From assembly GCA_003520365.1 (NCBI GenBank), contig DOUW01000133.1, forward strand, positions 1 through 8,714: DNA of 8,714 nt. The letters are read 5' to 3'. A program made the translations under genes and the position numbers. The notes under the pieces are model-generated. The model had not been told where the DNA came from, did not search any database, and saw only the letters and a list, made by a program, of their open reading frames with translations. The DNA is from Massilia sp. (lineage in GTDB: Bacteria; Pseudomonadota; Gammaproteobacteria; Burkholderiales; Burkholderiaceae_D). Position 1 is the first letter of the stretch; the number at the start of each line of letters is the position of its first letter. Below, one piece after another: positions 1-6,323 of this stretch.

Positions 1-487
1 CGCCGGTCGGCAGGCCCATCTGCGGCGCGGCGCCGCCGGCGGCCAGCTGCACGCTGGCTTCCTGCGGCGGATAGCACAGGCCGGCGTCGGCGCAGCCCTG
101 GCTGGTCGCGTTCAGGGTGAAGGGGCCGCTGCCCTCGACCGGGATGCGGATCGTCACCGAATTTTTATACGTCTCGACATCCTTCTGGAAGGTCTCGTCG
201 TACTTCACCTTGCCTGGCGGGATCTCGGGCGTGCCGAGCTGCGCGCCGCGCGCGGTGAAGGCGAAGCGCTCGCGGTACATGTAGTAGCCGGGCGCGATCT
301 CATAGGTGACGACGGCGGTGCGCTCGCCCTCCATGCGCGCCGAGAACTTGAAGGCGACGGCCGGATCGAGGAACTCGTCGGCGGCGCGGCTCGGCGCGGC
401 CAGCAGGACGGCGAACAGGAACAGGAACAGCAGCGACAGCGCGGCGAGCGGATGCGTCGGCAAGGCACGAAGGCGGGAACGGGACAT
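1..487 (-). CDS. dsbD: Thiol:disulfide interchange protein DsbD, N-terminal part (truncated by window edge)
   Basis: This frame is open from an ATG at 487 to the window edge, giving 162 codons of a longer gene. Residues 1-10 are Arg-rich and residues 11-31 form a hydrophobic core. A likely signal-peptidase site of SRA-A type follows near residue 36, so the product is exported. The mature part resembles the periplasmic alpha domain of DsbD. A cysteine pair with the family's spacing sits at C132 and C138 in SQGCADAGLCYPP, and YYMYRERF and KYDETFQKDVETY segments precede it. In the family this domain passes electrons from the membrane domain to periplasmic partners such as DsbC. The membrane and C-terminal thioredoxin domains lie outside the window. 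The start is supported by AAAGGAAGTC directly upstream. The gene lies 156 nt beyond rplQ, past a terminator, so it probably has its own promoter. No convincing promoter was seen, only a weak TACCAT. Confidence 0.88.
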   Translation of the reverse strand, partial: MSRSRLRALPTHPLAALSLLFLFLFAVLLAAPSRAADEFLDPAVAFKFSARMEGERTAVVTYEIAPGYYMYRERFAFTARGAQLGTPEIPPGKVKYDETFQKDVETYKNSVTIRIPVEGSGPFTLNATSQGCADAGLCYPPQEASVQLAAGGAAPQMGLPTG

Positions 488-596
488 GACTTCCTTTGGT
501 TGAATACTGCGCAGCCGAATGGTACACCGGCTGCGTGCCGATGGGTAATCGGGGCCCGGGACAGGCCTGCCGTGTGCCCGCGGCCGCGCTTGGACG

Positions 597-626
597 AAAA
601 AAAACCAGGCGCGAGGCCTGGTTTTT
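597..626 (-). terminator. Intrinsic terminator ending the ribosomal-protein operon after rplQ
   Basis: An 11-bp perfect stem pairs 600-610 with 616-626 around a 5-nt loop at 611-615. It begins 17 nt after the rplQ stop codon. Read on the minus strand, the GC-rich stem runs into eight consecutive T (604-597), the classic Rho-independent form. The stem ends in A/T pairs, so the plus strand also shows a hairpin followed by five T. The element could therefore also stop antisense transcription arriving from dsbD. It is the strongest terminator-like structure in the window. Confidence 0.9.
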
Positions 627-643
627 CTTGTCGCACGGAGCGA

Positions 644-1039
644 TTACTCGGCGGTCGGAGCTTCTTCAGCCGAGGTGACTTCCGGACGGTCCAGCAGTTC
701 GACGTAGGCCATCGGCGCATTGTCGCCCACGCGGAAACCCATTTTCAGGATGCGCAGGTAGCCGCCGTTACGGTTGGCGTAACGCGGGCCCAGTTCGGCG
801 AACAGCTTCTGCACCATTTCGCGGTCGCGCAGGCGAGCGAATGCCAGGCGCTTGTTGGCCAGGGTGTCGGTCTTGCCCAGGGTCAGGATCGGCTCGATGA
901 CGCGACGCAGTTCCTTGGCTTTCGGCACGGTGGTCTTGATGGCTTCATGACGCAGCAGCGAGACGGTCATGTTGCGCAGCATGGCGAGACGGTGGGACGA
1001 GGTACGGTTCAGCTTACGGAGGCCGTGACGGTGACGCAT
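644..1039 (-). CDS. rplQ: 50S ribosomal protein L17
   Basis: The 131-residue product is L17, slightly longer than the 127 residues of the E. coli protein. The N-terminus [17 protein letters not shown] and the segment [21 protein letters not shown] near residues 92-112 are L17 hallmarks. The acidic, Ala/Glu-rich tail is typical and variable. L17 binds 23S rRNA near the exit tunnel on the solvent side of the large subunit. The ATG at 1039 is preceded by AAAGGAAGTACC, a good ribosome-binding site. It is the last gene of the operon, as in E. coli. It is separated from rpoA by 122 nt containing a strong stem-loop and followed by an intrinsic terminator. Confidence 0.98.
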   Translation of the reverse strand: MRHRHGLRKLNRTSSHRLAMLRNMTVSLLRHEAIKTTVPKAKELRRVIEPILTLGKTDTLANKRLAFARLRDREMVQKLFAELGPRYANRNGGYLRILKMGFRVGDNAPMAYVELLDRPEVTSAEEAPTAE

Positions 1040-1081
1040 GGTACTTCCTTTCGAGTGTATAAATTCCAGTTCTTCGATCGT

Positions 1082-1097
1082 TCATGCCAGGGCATGA
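1082..1097 (-). other. Small inverted repeat upstream of rplQ
   Basis: TCATGCC (1082-1088) and GGCATGA (1091-1097) form a perfect 7-bp inverted repeat with a 2-nt spacer, in the rpoA-rplQ gap. In RNA the real loop would be about 4 nt. It lies about 40 nt upstream of the rplQ start and does not cover the Shine-Dalgarno sequence. Function is unknown, and with this arm length chance is possible. Confidence 0.4.
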
Positions 1098-1124
1098 CCG
1101 CGGACCGGTTCTAGGGGTTTAGAA

Positions 1125-1150
1125 CTGCCCGGACAACATTGTCCGGGCAG
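1125..1150 (-). other. Strong intercistronic stem-loop between rpoA and rplQ
   Basis: CTGCCCGGACAA (1125-1136) is followed after two bases by its perfect reverse complement (1139-1150). This gives a 12-bp inverted repeat, realistically 11 bp with a 4-nt loop. It starts 11 nt after the rpoA stop codon. No T-tract follows on the minus strand (the next bases are TTCTAAACCCC), so it does not look like a full intrinsic terminator. Plausible roles are protecting the rpoA 3' end from exonucleases, a pause site, or an RNA-processing site separating rpoA from rplQ. Confidence 0.7.
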
Positions 1151-1161
1151 GTACGACTTTC

Positions 1162-2139
1162 TTACTTCTCGAGGCCAGCAGGAGGCCAGTTCTCGAGTTT
1201 CATGCCCAGGGTCAGGCCGCGCGAAGCAAGGACTTCCTTGATTTCGTTGAGCGACTTGCGGCCCAGGTTCGGGGTCTTGAGCAGCTCGTTTTCCGAACGC
1301 TGGATCAGGTCGCCGATGTAGTAGATGTTCTCGGCCTTCAGGCAGTTTGCCGAACGGACCGTGAGTTCCAGATCGTCGACCGGACGCAGCAGGATCGGAT
1401 CGACCAGCGGAGCACGCGACGGTGCTTCGGCGGCGGCTTCCGTGCCTTCCAGCGCGGCGAAGACGTTCAGCTGGTCAACCAGGACGCGGGCCGACTGGCG
1501 GATCGCTTCTTCCGGGGTGATGACGCCGTTGGTCTCGATGTTGATGATCAGCTTGTCGAGGTCGGTACGCTGTTCGACACGGGCCGATTCCACGGCGTAC
1601 GAAACGCGGCGGACTGGCGAGAACGATGCGTCCAGGATGATGCGGCCGATCGTCTTGTTGGTGTCTTCCGACAGGCGACGGACGTTACCCGGCACATAGC
1701 CACGGCCTTTTTCGACCTTGATCTGCATGTCCAGCTTGCCGCCCGCGGTCAGGTGAGCGATCACGTGATCCGGGTTGATCAGTTCCACGTCATGCGGCAG
1801 ATCGATGTCCGATGCCAGGACTGCGCCTTCGCCTTCCTTCTTCAGGGTCAGGGTGACGGAGTCGCGGTTATGCACCTTGAATACGACGCCCTTCAGGTTC
1901 AGCAGCAGGTCGACGACGTCTTCCTGCACGCCGTCCAGCGACGAGTACTCGTGCACGACGCCAGCGATCGTCACTTCGGTCGGCGCGTAGCCGATCATCG
2001 ACGACAACAGCACGCGGCGCAGCGCGTTGCCCAGCGTGTGGCCGTAGCCACGCTCGAACGGCTCCATCACGACTTTCGCGTGACCGGCGCCCAGGGCTTC
2101 GACGTCGATGATACGTGGCTTCAACAAACTATTTTGCAT
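1162..2139 (-). CDS. rpoA: DNA-directed RNA polymerase subunit alpha
   Basis: The 325-residue protein is the alpha subunit, close to the 329 residues of E. coli. The N-terminal domain (about 1-230) carries the dimerisation and assembly core [18 protein letters not shown], with R41/R42 matching E. coli R44/R45, and [22 protein letters not shown]. An Ala/Glu-rich flexible linker spans about 231-247. The C-terminal domain (about 248-325) has [20 protein letters not shown] and [20 protein letters not shown]262 corresponds to the E. coli R265 that contacts UP-element DNA and activators. Two copies nucleate assembly of core polymerase with beta and beta'. The ATG at 2139 is preceded by AAAAGGACATTTC. 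It lies in the usual place between rpsD and rplQ, but in its own 137- and 122-nt gaps with stem-loops, suggesting output can be set apart from the ribosomal proteins. Confidence 0.99.
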   Translation of the reverse strand: MQNSLLKPRIIDVEALGAGHAKVVMEPFERGYGHTLGNALRRVLLSSMIGYAPTEVTIAGVVHEYSSLDGVQEDVVDLLLNLKGVVFKVHNRDSVTLTLKKEGEGAVLASDIDLPHDVELINPDHVIAHLTAGGKLDMQIKVEKGRGYVPGNVRRLSEDTNKTIGRIILDASFSPVRRVSYAVESARVEQRTDLDKLIINIETNGVITPEEAIRQSARVLVDQLNVFAALEGTEAAAEAPSRAPLVDPILLRPVDDLELTVRSANCLKAENIYYIGDLIQRSENELLKTPNLGRKSLNEIKEVLASRGLTLGMKLENWPPAGLEK

Positions 2140-2221
2140 GAAATGTCCTTTTCAATACCCTCGGCTCGTTACACCGATAAGGCTGATGGCATGGTGGTGA
2201 TTTGTATTGCTTTTAAAGCGT

Positions 2222-2265
2222 AAAAAGGAGAAGCGCCCTCTCGCGCGGCGAGTGGGCGACTCTCC
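2222..2265 (-). terminator. Terminator-like hairpin with T5 between rpsD and rpoA (possible attenuator)
   Basis: A long imperfect stem begins 11 nt after the rpsD stop. GGAGA (2227-2231) pairs with TCTCC (2261-2265). CGCCC (2234-2238) pairs with GGGCG (2254-2258). CTCGC (2240-2244) pairs with GCGAG (2248-2252) around the loop GCG. Read on the minus strand the stem is followed at once by five T (2226-2222). Stem and T-run have intrinsic-terminator form, but it sits inside the operon with the essential rpoA and rplQ genes downstream. Partial termination or attenuation is therefore more likely than a full stop, unless rpoA has its own promoter. No convincing promoter was seen in 2140-2220. Confidence 0.6.
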
Positions 2266-2276
2266 CCTACCCTTTA

Positions 2277-2900
2277 TTAACGCGAGTACAGTTCGACGAT
2301 CAGTGCTTCGTTGACGTCAGCGGCGATCTCGTTACGCTCCGGGAACGAACGGAAGGTGCCTTCCATCTTCTTGGCGTCGACCGAGACCCAGCTCGGCATG
2401 CCGACTTGTTCAGCCAGCGACAGCGCTTCGATGATGCGGGTCTGCTTCTTGGCCTTTTCGCGCACGGCGACGACGTCGCCAGCCTTGACCTGGTACGAAG
2501 CGATGTTCACGACGTTACCGTTGACGGTGAAGGCCTTGTGGCTCACCAGCTGGCGCGCTTCGGCGCGGGTCGAGCCGAAGCCCATGCGGTAAGCGACGTT
2601 GTCCAGACGGGCTTCCAGCAGCTTCAGCAGGGTTTCGCCGGTGTTGCCCTTGCGACGCGATGCTTCTGCGAAGTAGCGGCGGAACTGGCGCTCCAGCACG
2701 CCGTACATACGCTTGACCTTCTGCTTTTCACGCAGCTGGTTGCCGTAGTCCGAGGTGCGAGCACCCGACTTCACGCCGTGCTGGCCTGGCTTGACGTCCA
2801 GTTTGCACTTCGAGTCGAGCGAGCGACGTGCGCTCTTCAGGAACAGGTCGGTGCCTTCACGGCGCGACAGTTTTGCTTTTGGTCCGATATAACGTGCCAC
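2277..2900 (-). CDS. rpsD: 30S ribosomal protein S4
   Basis: The 207-residue product is S4, one residue longer than in E. coli. The N-terminus [21 protein letters not shown] and the S4 RNA-binding domain at about 97-160 ([24 protein letters not shown], then HKAFTVNGN) identify it. There is a single cysteine at residue 32, so it is not the zinc-bearing form. S4 is a primary 16S rRNA binder that starts assembly of the small-subunit body. In E. coli it represses translation of its own alpha operon and takes part in rRNA antitermination. The start is GTG at 2900, supported by AAAGGATTCAAC upstream and by the conserved ARYIGPK following it. It is isolated by 224 nt from rpsK and 137 nt from rpoA, unlike the tight spacing upstream. 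This makes the upstream gap a candidate control region. Confidence 0.98.
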   Translation of the reverse strand: MARYIGPKAKLSRREGTDLFLKSARRSLDSKCKLDVKPGQHGVKSGARTSDYGNQLREKQKVKRMYGVLERQFRRYFAEASRRKGNTGETLLKLLEARLDNVAYRMGFGSTRAEARQLVSHKAFTVNGNVVNIASYQVKAGDVVAVREKAKKQTRIIEALSLAEQVGMPSWVSVDAKKMEGTFRSFPERNEIAADVNEALIVELYSR

Positions 2901-2935
2901 GTTGAATCCTTTGATGTATTAATCACGCCCCGGAG

Positions 2936-2951
2936 GCATCGCAAGCGATGC
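2936..2951 (-). other. Stem-loop close upstream of rpsD
   Basis: GCATCGC (2936-2942) and GCGATGC (2945-2951) form a perfect 7-bp inverted repeat with an AA spacer. Read on the minus strand it ends about 35 nt before the rpsD GTG, in the leader of rpsD. It does not itself cover the Shine-Dalgarno AAAGGA. A role in an S4-responsive or processing structure is speculation based on its position. Confidence 0.5.
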
Positions 2952-3034
2952 GGCAGGCGCTAGTCCGACCCAATGTTGAGCGGACGTGGCTGAAAGAACG
3001 CCCCGGACCGAAGGTTCGAGGCGAGAATAGCCGG

Positions 3035-3061
3035 GCAGTATACCCGAAATCGGGCAACTGC
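3035..3061 (-). other. Compound stem-loop in the rpsK-rpsD gap
   Basis: An inner stem CCCGA (3043-3047) / TCGGG (3050-3054) is nested in an outer stem GCAGT (3035-3039) / ACTGC (3057-3061), with short internal loops between them. The left arm overlaps the -10-like hexamer at 3037-3042, so the same bases could be read as promoter DNA or as part of an RNA fold. No T-tract follows. Function is unknown. Confidence 0.45.
3037..3042 (-). promoter_or_regulatory. Candidate -10 element (TATACT) upstream of rpsD
   Basis: On the minus strand the hexamer TATACT matches the sigma70 -10 consensus at 5 of 6 bases, about 137 nt upstream of the rpsD start in the unusually long rpsK-rpsD gap. No good TTGACA-like box lies 16-18 bp upstream (the bases there are near CGGTGC/GGTGCA), and there is no extended TG. 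This is only a candidate internal promoter for rpsD-rpoA-rplQ. Confidence 0.3.
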
Positions 3062-3073
3062 ACCGGCGTATTT

Positions 3074-3091
3074 GATACCGCGACGGGTATC
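3074..3091 (-). other. Inverted repeat in the rpsK-rpsD gap
   Basis: GATACC (3074-3079) and GGTATC (3086-3091) form a 6-bp inverted repeat with a 6-nt loop. It is the second stem-loop after the rpsK stop codon. It has no T-tract and its role is unknown. Together with neighbouring repeats it makes this gap rich in potential RNA structure. Confidence 0.4.
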
Positions 3092-3101
3092 TGCAACAAA
3101 G

Positions 3102-3117
3102 GGCGGGCAAACCCGCC
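3102..3117 (-). other. Stem-loop just after rpsK, weak terminator-like
   Basis: GGCGGG (3102-3107) pairs with CCCGCC (3112-3117) around a 4-nt loop, starting 7 nt after the rpsK stop. On the minus strand it is followed by CTTTGTTG, a broken T-tract. It could be a leaky terminator, a pause site or a 3'-end stabiliser for the upstream message. A full terminator is unlikely unless rpsD has its own promoter. Confidence 0.5.
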
Positions 3118-3124
3118 GCTTGTC

Positions 3125-3535
3125 TTAGATACGACGACGCTTCGGCGGACGGCAGCCGTTGTGCGGAACCGGCGTCACGTCCTGGATCTCGGTGATCTTG
3201 ATGCCCAGGTTGTTCAGCGCGCGCACAGCCGACTCACGGCCAGGGCCAGGGCCCTTGATGCGCACTTCCAGGTTCTTCACGCCGCTTTCCTGTGCGACCT
3301 TGCCGGCTGCTTCAGCAGCGACCTGTGCCGCGAACGGGGTCGATTTGCGCGAGCCTTTGAAGCCAGCGCCACCCGACGTCGCCCACGACAGGGCGTTGCC
3401 CTGGCGGTCGGTGATCGTGATGATGGTGTTGTTGAACGAAGCGTGGACGTGGGCGATGCCCTCAGCCACGTTCTTCTTGACTTTCTTGCGTGCGCGGGCG
3501 GCTGCCGCTGCTGCGCTGCTTTGTTGCTTAGCCAT
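3125..3535 (-). CDS. rpsK: 30S ribosomal protein S11
   Basis: The 136-residue product is S11 (E. coli 129). Hallmarks are [51 protein letters not shown] and the C-terminal [14 protein letters not shown]126-G127 corresponds to the E. coli Asn119-Gly pair known to form isoaspartate. The extra length lies in the N-terminal tail, which carries a run of six alanines before a basic patch. S11 sits on the 30S platform near the mRNA exit and contacts S18 and S21. The ATG at 3535 follows an AGGAATAGACC ribosome-binding site, 14 nt after rpsM. A 224-nt structured gap follows the gene. Confidence 0.98.
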   Translation of the reverse strand: MAKQQSSAAAAAARARKKVKKNVAEGIAHVHASFNNTIITITDRQGNALSWATSGGAGFKGSRKSTPFAAQVAAEAAGKVAQESGVKNLEVRIKGPGPGRESAVRALNNLGIKITEIQDVTPVPHNGCRPPKRRRI

Positions 3536-3549
3536 GGTCTATTCCTAGA

Positions 3550-3915
3550 TTATTTCTTCAGCGATTGAGCGGCCTTGCGCGGACCTTTGCGGGTACGTGC
3601 ATTGGTACGGGTGCGCTGGCCGCGCACTGGCAGGCCCTTGCGGTGACGCATGCCGCGGTAGCAACCCAGGTCCATCAGACGCTTGATGTTCATGGACAGT
3701 TCGCGGCGCAGATCGCCTTCCACGACAAACTTCGCAACTTCGTCGCGCAGCTTCTCGAGTTCGTTATCGTCGAGGTCCTTGACCTTCTTGTTGGTCGCGA
3801 TACCGGTCGCATCGCAGATCTTCTGCGAGCGCGGGCGGCCGATACCGTAAATCGCCGTCAGGCCGATAACAGTGTGCTGATGATTTGGGATGTTAACCCC
3901 TGCAATACGTGCCAT
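3550..3915 (-). CDS. rpsM: 30S ribosomal protein S13
   Basis: The 121-residue product is S13 (E. coli 118). It opens with [26 protein letters not shown], the helix-two-turn-helix part. It ends with [20 protein letters not shown] and the basic tail [15 protein letters not shown] that reaches towards the P-site tRNA. S13 lies in the 30S head and makes intersubunit bridges with the 50S. The ATG at 3915 is preceded by AGAGGAATAACGA and lies only 12 nt after the rpmJ stop. In E. coli the S4-binding pseudoknot that controls the alpha operon lies in a long leader at this gene's start. No such leader fits here. Confidence 0.98.
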   Translation of the reverse strand: MARIAGVNIPNHQHTVIGLTAIYGIGRPRSQKICDATGIATNKKVKDLDDNELEKLRDEVAKFVVEGDLRRELSMNIKRLMDLGCYRGMRHRKGLPVRGQRTRTNARTRKGPRKAAQSLKK

Positions 3916-3927
3916 TCGTTATTCCTC

Positions 3928-4041
3928 TTAACCTTGACGCTGCTTGTGACGCGGCTCGACGCAGATCACGCGGACCACGCCCTTGCGCTTGATGATCTTG
4001 CAGTTGCGGCAGATCCGCTTGACTGAAGCATTAACTTTCAT
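3928..4041 (-). CDS. rpmJ: 50S ribosomal protein L36
   Basis: This short frame encodes 37 residues, the usual size for L36. It reads [20 protein letters not shown] and ends [13 protein letters not shown]11, C14, C27 and H32 form the zinc-binding set, so this is the zinc-type paralogue rather than the cysteine-less one. L36 binds 23S rRNA in the large subunit. The ATG at 4041 is preceded by AGGAAGAGAG at slightly long spacing. It lies 31 nt after infA and 12 nt before rpsM, the usual place where the spc and alpha operons join. Confidence 0.97.
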   Translation of the reverse strand: MKVNASVKRICRNCKIIKRKGVVRVICVEPRHKQRQG

Positions 4042-4072
4042 TTTGCACTCTCTTCCTGATTACTTGAATTTT

Positions 4073-4291
4073 TTACTTGGTGCGGAATACGATGCGCGCC
4101 CGGGACAGGTCGTACGGGGTCAGTTCCACCGTTACCTTGTCGCCCGGGAGGATGCGGATATAGTTCATCCGCATTTTACCCGAGATATGCCCCAGGACCA
4201 CATGCCCGTTTTCCAGCTTTACGCGAAATGTCGCATTTGGGAGATTCTCGAGAATCTCACCTTGCATTTGGATGACGTCGTCTTTTGCCAT
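4073..4291 (-). CDS. infA: Translation initiation factor IF-1
   Basis: The 72-residue product matches IF-1 over its full length, a single OB fold. Hallmarks are [40 protein letters not shown] and [22 protein letters not shown]-1 binds the 30S A site and helps IF-2 and IF-3 select the initiator tRNA. The ATG at 4291 lies 20 nt after secY. The nearest purine-rich stretch, GGGGAG, is about 12 nt from the start, so the ribosome-binding site is weak or long-spaced. Coupling to secY translation is plausible. Its place between secY and rpmJ is common in bacteria but differs from E. coli, where infA lies elsewhere. Confidence 0.98.
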   Translation of the reverse strand: MAKDDVIQMQGEILENLPNATFRVKLENGHVVLGHISGKMRMNYIRILPGDKVTVELTPYDLSRARIVFRTK

Positions 4292-4311
4292 TCGGTCTAT
4301 GTACTCCCCGC

Positions 4312-5646
4312 TTATCGCGTCGGAATCCCACCCTTGAAATTCGCCTTGCGCAGCAGCGATTCATATTGCTGCGACATGACGTAGTTCTGCACTTGTGCCA
4401 TGAAGTCCATCGTCACCACCACGATGATCAGGAGCGACGTGCCGCCGAAATAGAAAGGAACTTTCCAGAACGACTGCAGGAACTCCGGCACCAGGCACAC
4501 CAGGGTGATATAGACTGCACCGGCCAGGGTCAGGCGCATCAGGATCTTGTCGATGTAGCGTGCGGTCTGCTCGCCCGGACGGATGCCCGGAACAAACGCG
4601 CCGCTCTTCTTCAAGTTGTCCGCCGTTTCCTTGCTGTTGAATACCAGCGCGGTGTAGAAGAAGCAGAAGAACACAATCGCCACCGCATACAGCAACGCGT
4701 GGATCGGTTCACCGGTCGCCAGCGAGGCGGCCAGGTCCTTCAGGAACCCGATGAACGGGCCGCTGGAGTCCTTGCCTCGCGTGTACCAGTCAACGATCGT
4801 CGCCGGGAACAGGATGATCGAGGAGGCGAAGATCGGCGGGATCACGCCGGCCATGTTCAGCTTCAGGGGCAGGTGGCTGGTTTGGCCACCGTACACCTTG
4901 TTGCCGACTTGGCGCTTGGCGTAATTCACGAGGATCTTGCGCTGTCCGCGTTCAACGAACACGACGGCATACGTAACCGCAACTACCAGGATGACGATAA
5001 TGATCGCGGCAATGCTGCTGATCGAACCGTTCGAAACCAGGGTGAACAGGCCACCCAGTGCCGACGGCAGACCGGCTGCGATACCGGCGAAAATGATGAT
5101 CGAAATGCCGTTGCCCAGACCACGTTCGGTGATCTGCTCGCCCAGCCACATGAGGAACATGGTGCCGGTGAGCAGGGTCACGACCGTGACGAAGCGGAAT
5201 GCCATGCCGGGGTCGAGCACGAGACCCGGCTGGGCCTCGAGCGCGACGGCGATGCCGAACGCCTGGAACAACGCCAGTGCCACCGTGCCGTAGCGGGTGT
5301 ACTGGGTGATCTTGCGGCGGCCTGCTTCGCCTTCCTTCTTCAGCGTTTCCAGCTGCGGCACGACGATCGACGCCAGCTGCATGATGATCGAAGCCGAAAT
5401 GTAGGGCATGATCCCGAGTGCGAACACGGTAAAGCGGGACAACGCGCCACCCGAGAACATGTTGAACATGCCCAGGATGCCGCCTTCGTTCTGCTTGAAC
5501 AGTGACGCCAGCGCTACCGGGTCGATCCCGGGGACCGGGATGTGAGCACCGATGCGGTACACGACCAATGCGCCAAGCAAAAACCACAGCCGACTCCAGG
5601 GGAAGCCGGCGGCGGCGCTTTTACCAAGTTGTGAATTAGTCGCCAA
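4312..5646 (-). CDS. secY: Protein translocase subunit SecY
   Basis: The 444-residue protein is the central channel of the Sec translocon in the inner membrane, with ten hydrophobic segments at about 18-38, 72-93, 117-137, 149-170, 182-201, 211-231, 268-288, 311-335, 369-389 and 396-416. The plug region has [13 protein letters not shown] (59-71), followed by [14 protein letters not shown]. The cytoplasmic loop [20 protein letters not shown] (229-248) and the SecA/ribosome-facing loop [12 protein letters not shown] (351-362) are conserved. R356 corresponds to E. coli R357. The start is TTG at 5646, chosen because CGGAGCAAAA lies directly upstream and no other start occurs before about residue 60. 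The short N-terminus reads [13 protein letters not shown] and lacks the basic DLKRR-like segment I expect before TM1. The gene lies 28 nt after rplO and 20 nt before infA. Confidence 0.98.
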   Translation of the reverse strand: MATNSQLGKSAAAGFPWSRLWFLLGALVVYRIGAHIPVPGIDPVALASLFKQNEGGILGMFNMFSGGALSRFTVFALGIMPYISASIIMQLASIVVPQLETLKKEGEAGRRKITQYTRYGTVALALFQAFGIAVALEAQPGLVLDPGMAFRFVTVVTLLTGTMFLMWLGEQITERGLGNGISIIIFAGIAAGLPSALGGLFTLVSNGSISSIAAIIIVILVVAVTYAVVFVERGQRKILVNYAKRQVGNKVYGGQTSHLPLKLNMAGVIPPIFASSIILFPATIVDWYTRGKDSSGPFIGFLKDLAASLATGEPIHALLYAVAIVFFCFFYTALVFNSKETADNLKKSGAFVPGIRPGEQTARYIDKILMRLTLAGAVYITLVCLVPEFLQSFWKVPFYFGGTSLLIIVVVTMDFMAQVQNYVMSQQYESLLRKANFKGGIPTR

Positions 5647-5674
5647 TTTTTGCTCCGATCAGGCAGCGGCCGCT

Positions 5675-6106
5675 TTAGGCGACCGAACCGCCAGCTGCTT
5701 CGATGGCCGCTTTCGCGCCCGCGGTCGCCTTCAGGCCCTTGAGGTTCACCGCTTTGGTGATCTCGCCCGACAGGATGACGCGCACGTCGCGTGCCACCAC
5801 CGGCAGGATGCCCGCTTGCTTCAGCACCAGGATGTCGACATCGCCGACGGCCAGGGCGTTCAGGTCCGACAGACGGACTTCGGCCTTGAAGGTGGCGTTG
5901 AGCGACTTGAAGCCGCGCTTCGGCAGACGACGCTGCAGAGGCATCTGGCCGCCTTCGAAGCCGACTTTGTGGAAGCCGCCCGAACGCGATTTCTGACCCT
6001 TGTGACCGCGACCGGCGGTCTTGCCCAGGCCGGAGCCGATACCGCGGCCGACGCGACGCTTCGCGTGCTTGGCGCCGTCAGCAGGTTGAATGGTATTGAG
6101 TTCCAT
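5675..6106 (-). CDS. rplO: 50S ribosomal protein L15
   Basis: The 143-residue product is L15 (E. coli 144). The Gly-rich basic N-terminal extension that threads into 23S rRNA is clear: [20 protein letters not shown] (18-37), then [23 protein letters not shown] (50-66). The C-terminal globular part ends in the valine- and alanine-rich segment usual for the family. L15 is a late large-subunit assembly protein. The ATG at 6106 is preceded by ACGGAGAAATCA. A 7-bp stem-loop covering the rpmD stop codon lies just upstream of this ribosome-binding site. Confidence 0.98.
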   Translation of the reverse strand: MELNTIQPADGAKHAKRRVGRGIGSGLGKTAGRGHKGQKSRSGGFHKVGFEGGQMPLQRRLPKRGFKSLNATFKAEVRLSDLNALAVGDVDILVLKQAGILPVVARDVRVILSGEITKAVNLKGLKATAGAKAAIEAAGGSVA

Positions 6107-6119
6107 TGATTTCTCCGTA

Positions 6120-6137
6120 CGTAAGCTGTCGCTTACG
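6120..6137 (-). other. Stem-loop over the rpmD stop codon, next to the rplO ribosome-binding site
   Basis: CGTAAGC (6120-6126) and GCTTACG (6131-6137) form a perfect 7-bp inverted repeat with loop TGTC. The right arm contains the rpmD stop codon (6133-6135). On the minus strand the hairpin ends a few bases before the rplO GGAG. Ribosomes finishing rpmD would melt it, so a role in translational coupling of rplO to rpmD is plausible but unproven. Confidence 0.45.
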
Positions 6138-6312
6138 AGACAACTTTAACGAGGTACGCGACTTTGTTGATCATGCCACGCACAGCTGGGGTGTCCTGCA
6201 GCTCGGAAACCGAGTTGACACGACGCAGACCCAGGCCGCGCACGGTGGCACGGTGATCCTGACGGGTACCGATCAGGCCCTTGACGAGCTTGACTTTGAC
6301 AGTGTTTGCCAT
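6133..6312 (-). CDS. rpmD: 50S ribosomal protein L30
   Basis: This short frame encodes 59 residues, the same length as E. coli L30. It reads [20 protein letters not shown], then the conserved [12 protein letters not shown] (24-35) and [18 protein letters not shown] near the C-terminus. L30 is a small 23S rRNA-binding protein found in most but not all bacteria. The ATG at 6312 follows GGGGAAGAAAC and lies 11 nt after rpsE. It is followed by rplO after 26 nt. The rpsE-rpmD-rplO order is the standard spc order. Confidence 0.97.
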   Translation of the reverse strand: MANTVKVKLVKGLIGTRQDHRATVRGLGLRRVNSVSELQDTPAVRGMINKVAYLVKVVS

Positions 6313-6323
6313 GTTTCTTCCCC

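Noticed and set aside
1056..1061. TATACA, a -10-like hexamer just upstream of the rplQ ribosome-binding site.
   Set aside because: The -35 region 17 bp upstream (TGAACG) matches only 3 of 6 bases, and the AT-rich stretch can arise by chance. It is too weak to call a promoter.
2140..2220. A possible rpoA promoter (TACAAA and GTATTG hexamers).
   Set aside because: Neither hexamer has a suitable -35 partner at 16-18 bp. They are noted only because the upstream hairpin makes a promoter desirable.
2919..3110. A 63-codon minus-strand frame in the rpsK-rpsD gap.
   Set aside because: It would start at TTG inside the loop of the hairpin after rpsK, with no ribosome-binding site, and shows no recognisable protein family. 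The gap is better explained as structured RNA.
3910..3930. An E. coli-type S4-binding pseudoknot leader before rpsM.
   Set aside because: Only 12 nt separate rpmJ and rpsM, which is too short for the known structure unless it overlaps rpmJ. No such fold was evident.
4285..5505. A 406-codon open frame on the plus strand opposite secY.
   Set aside because: It is antisense to a certain gene over nearly its whole length. Its composition is rich in His, Arg, Gln and Asp, typical of the mirror frame of GC-rich coding DNA. No homology is recognised.
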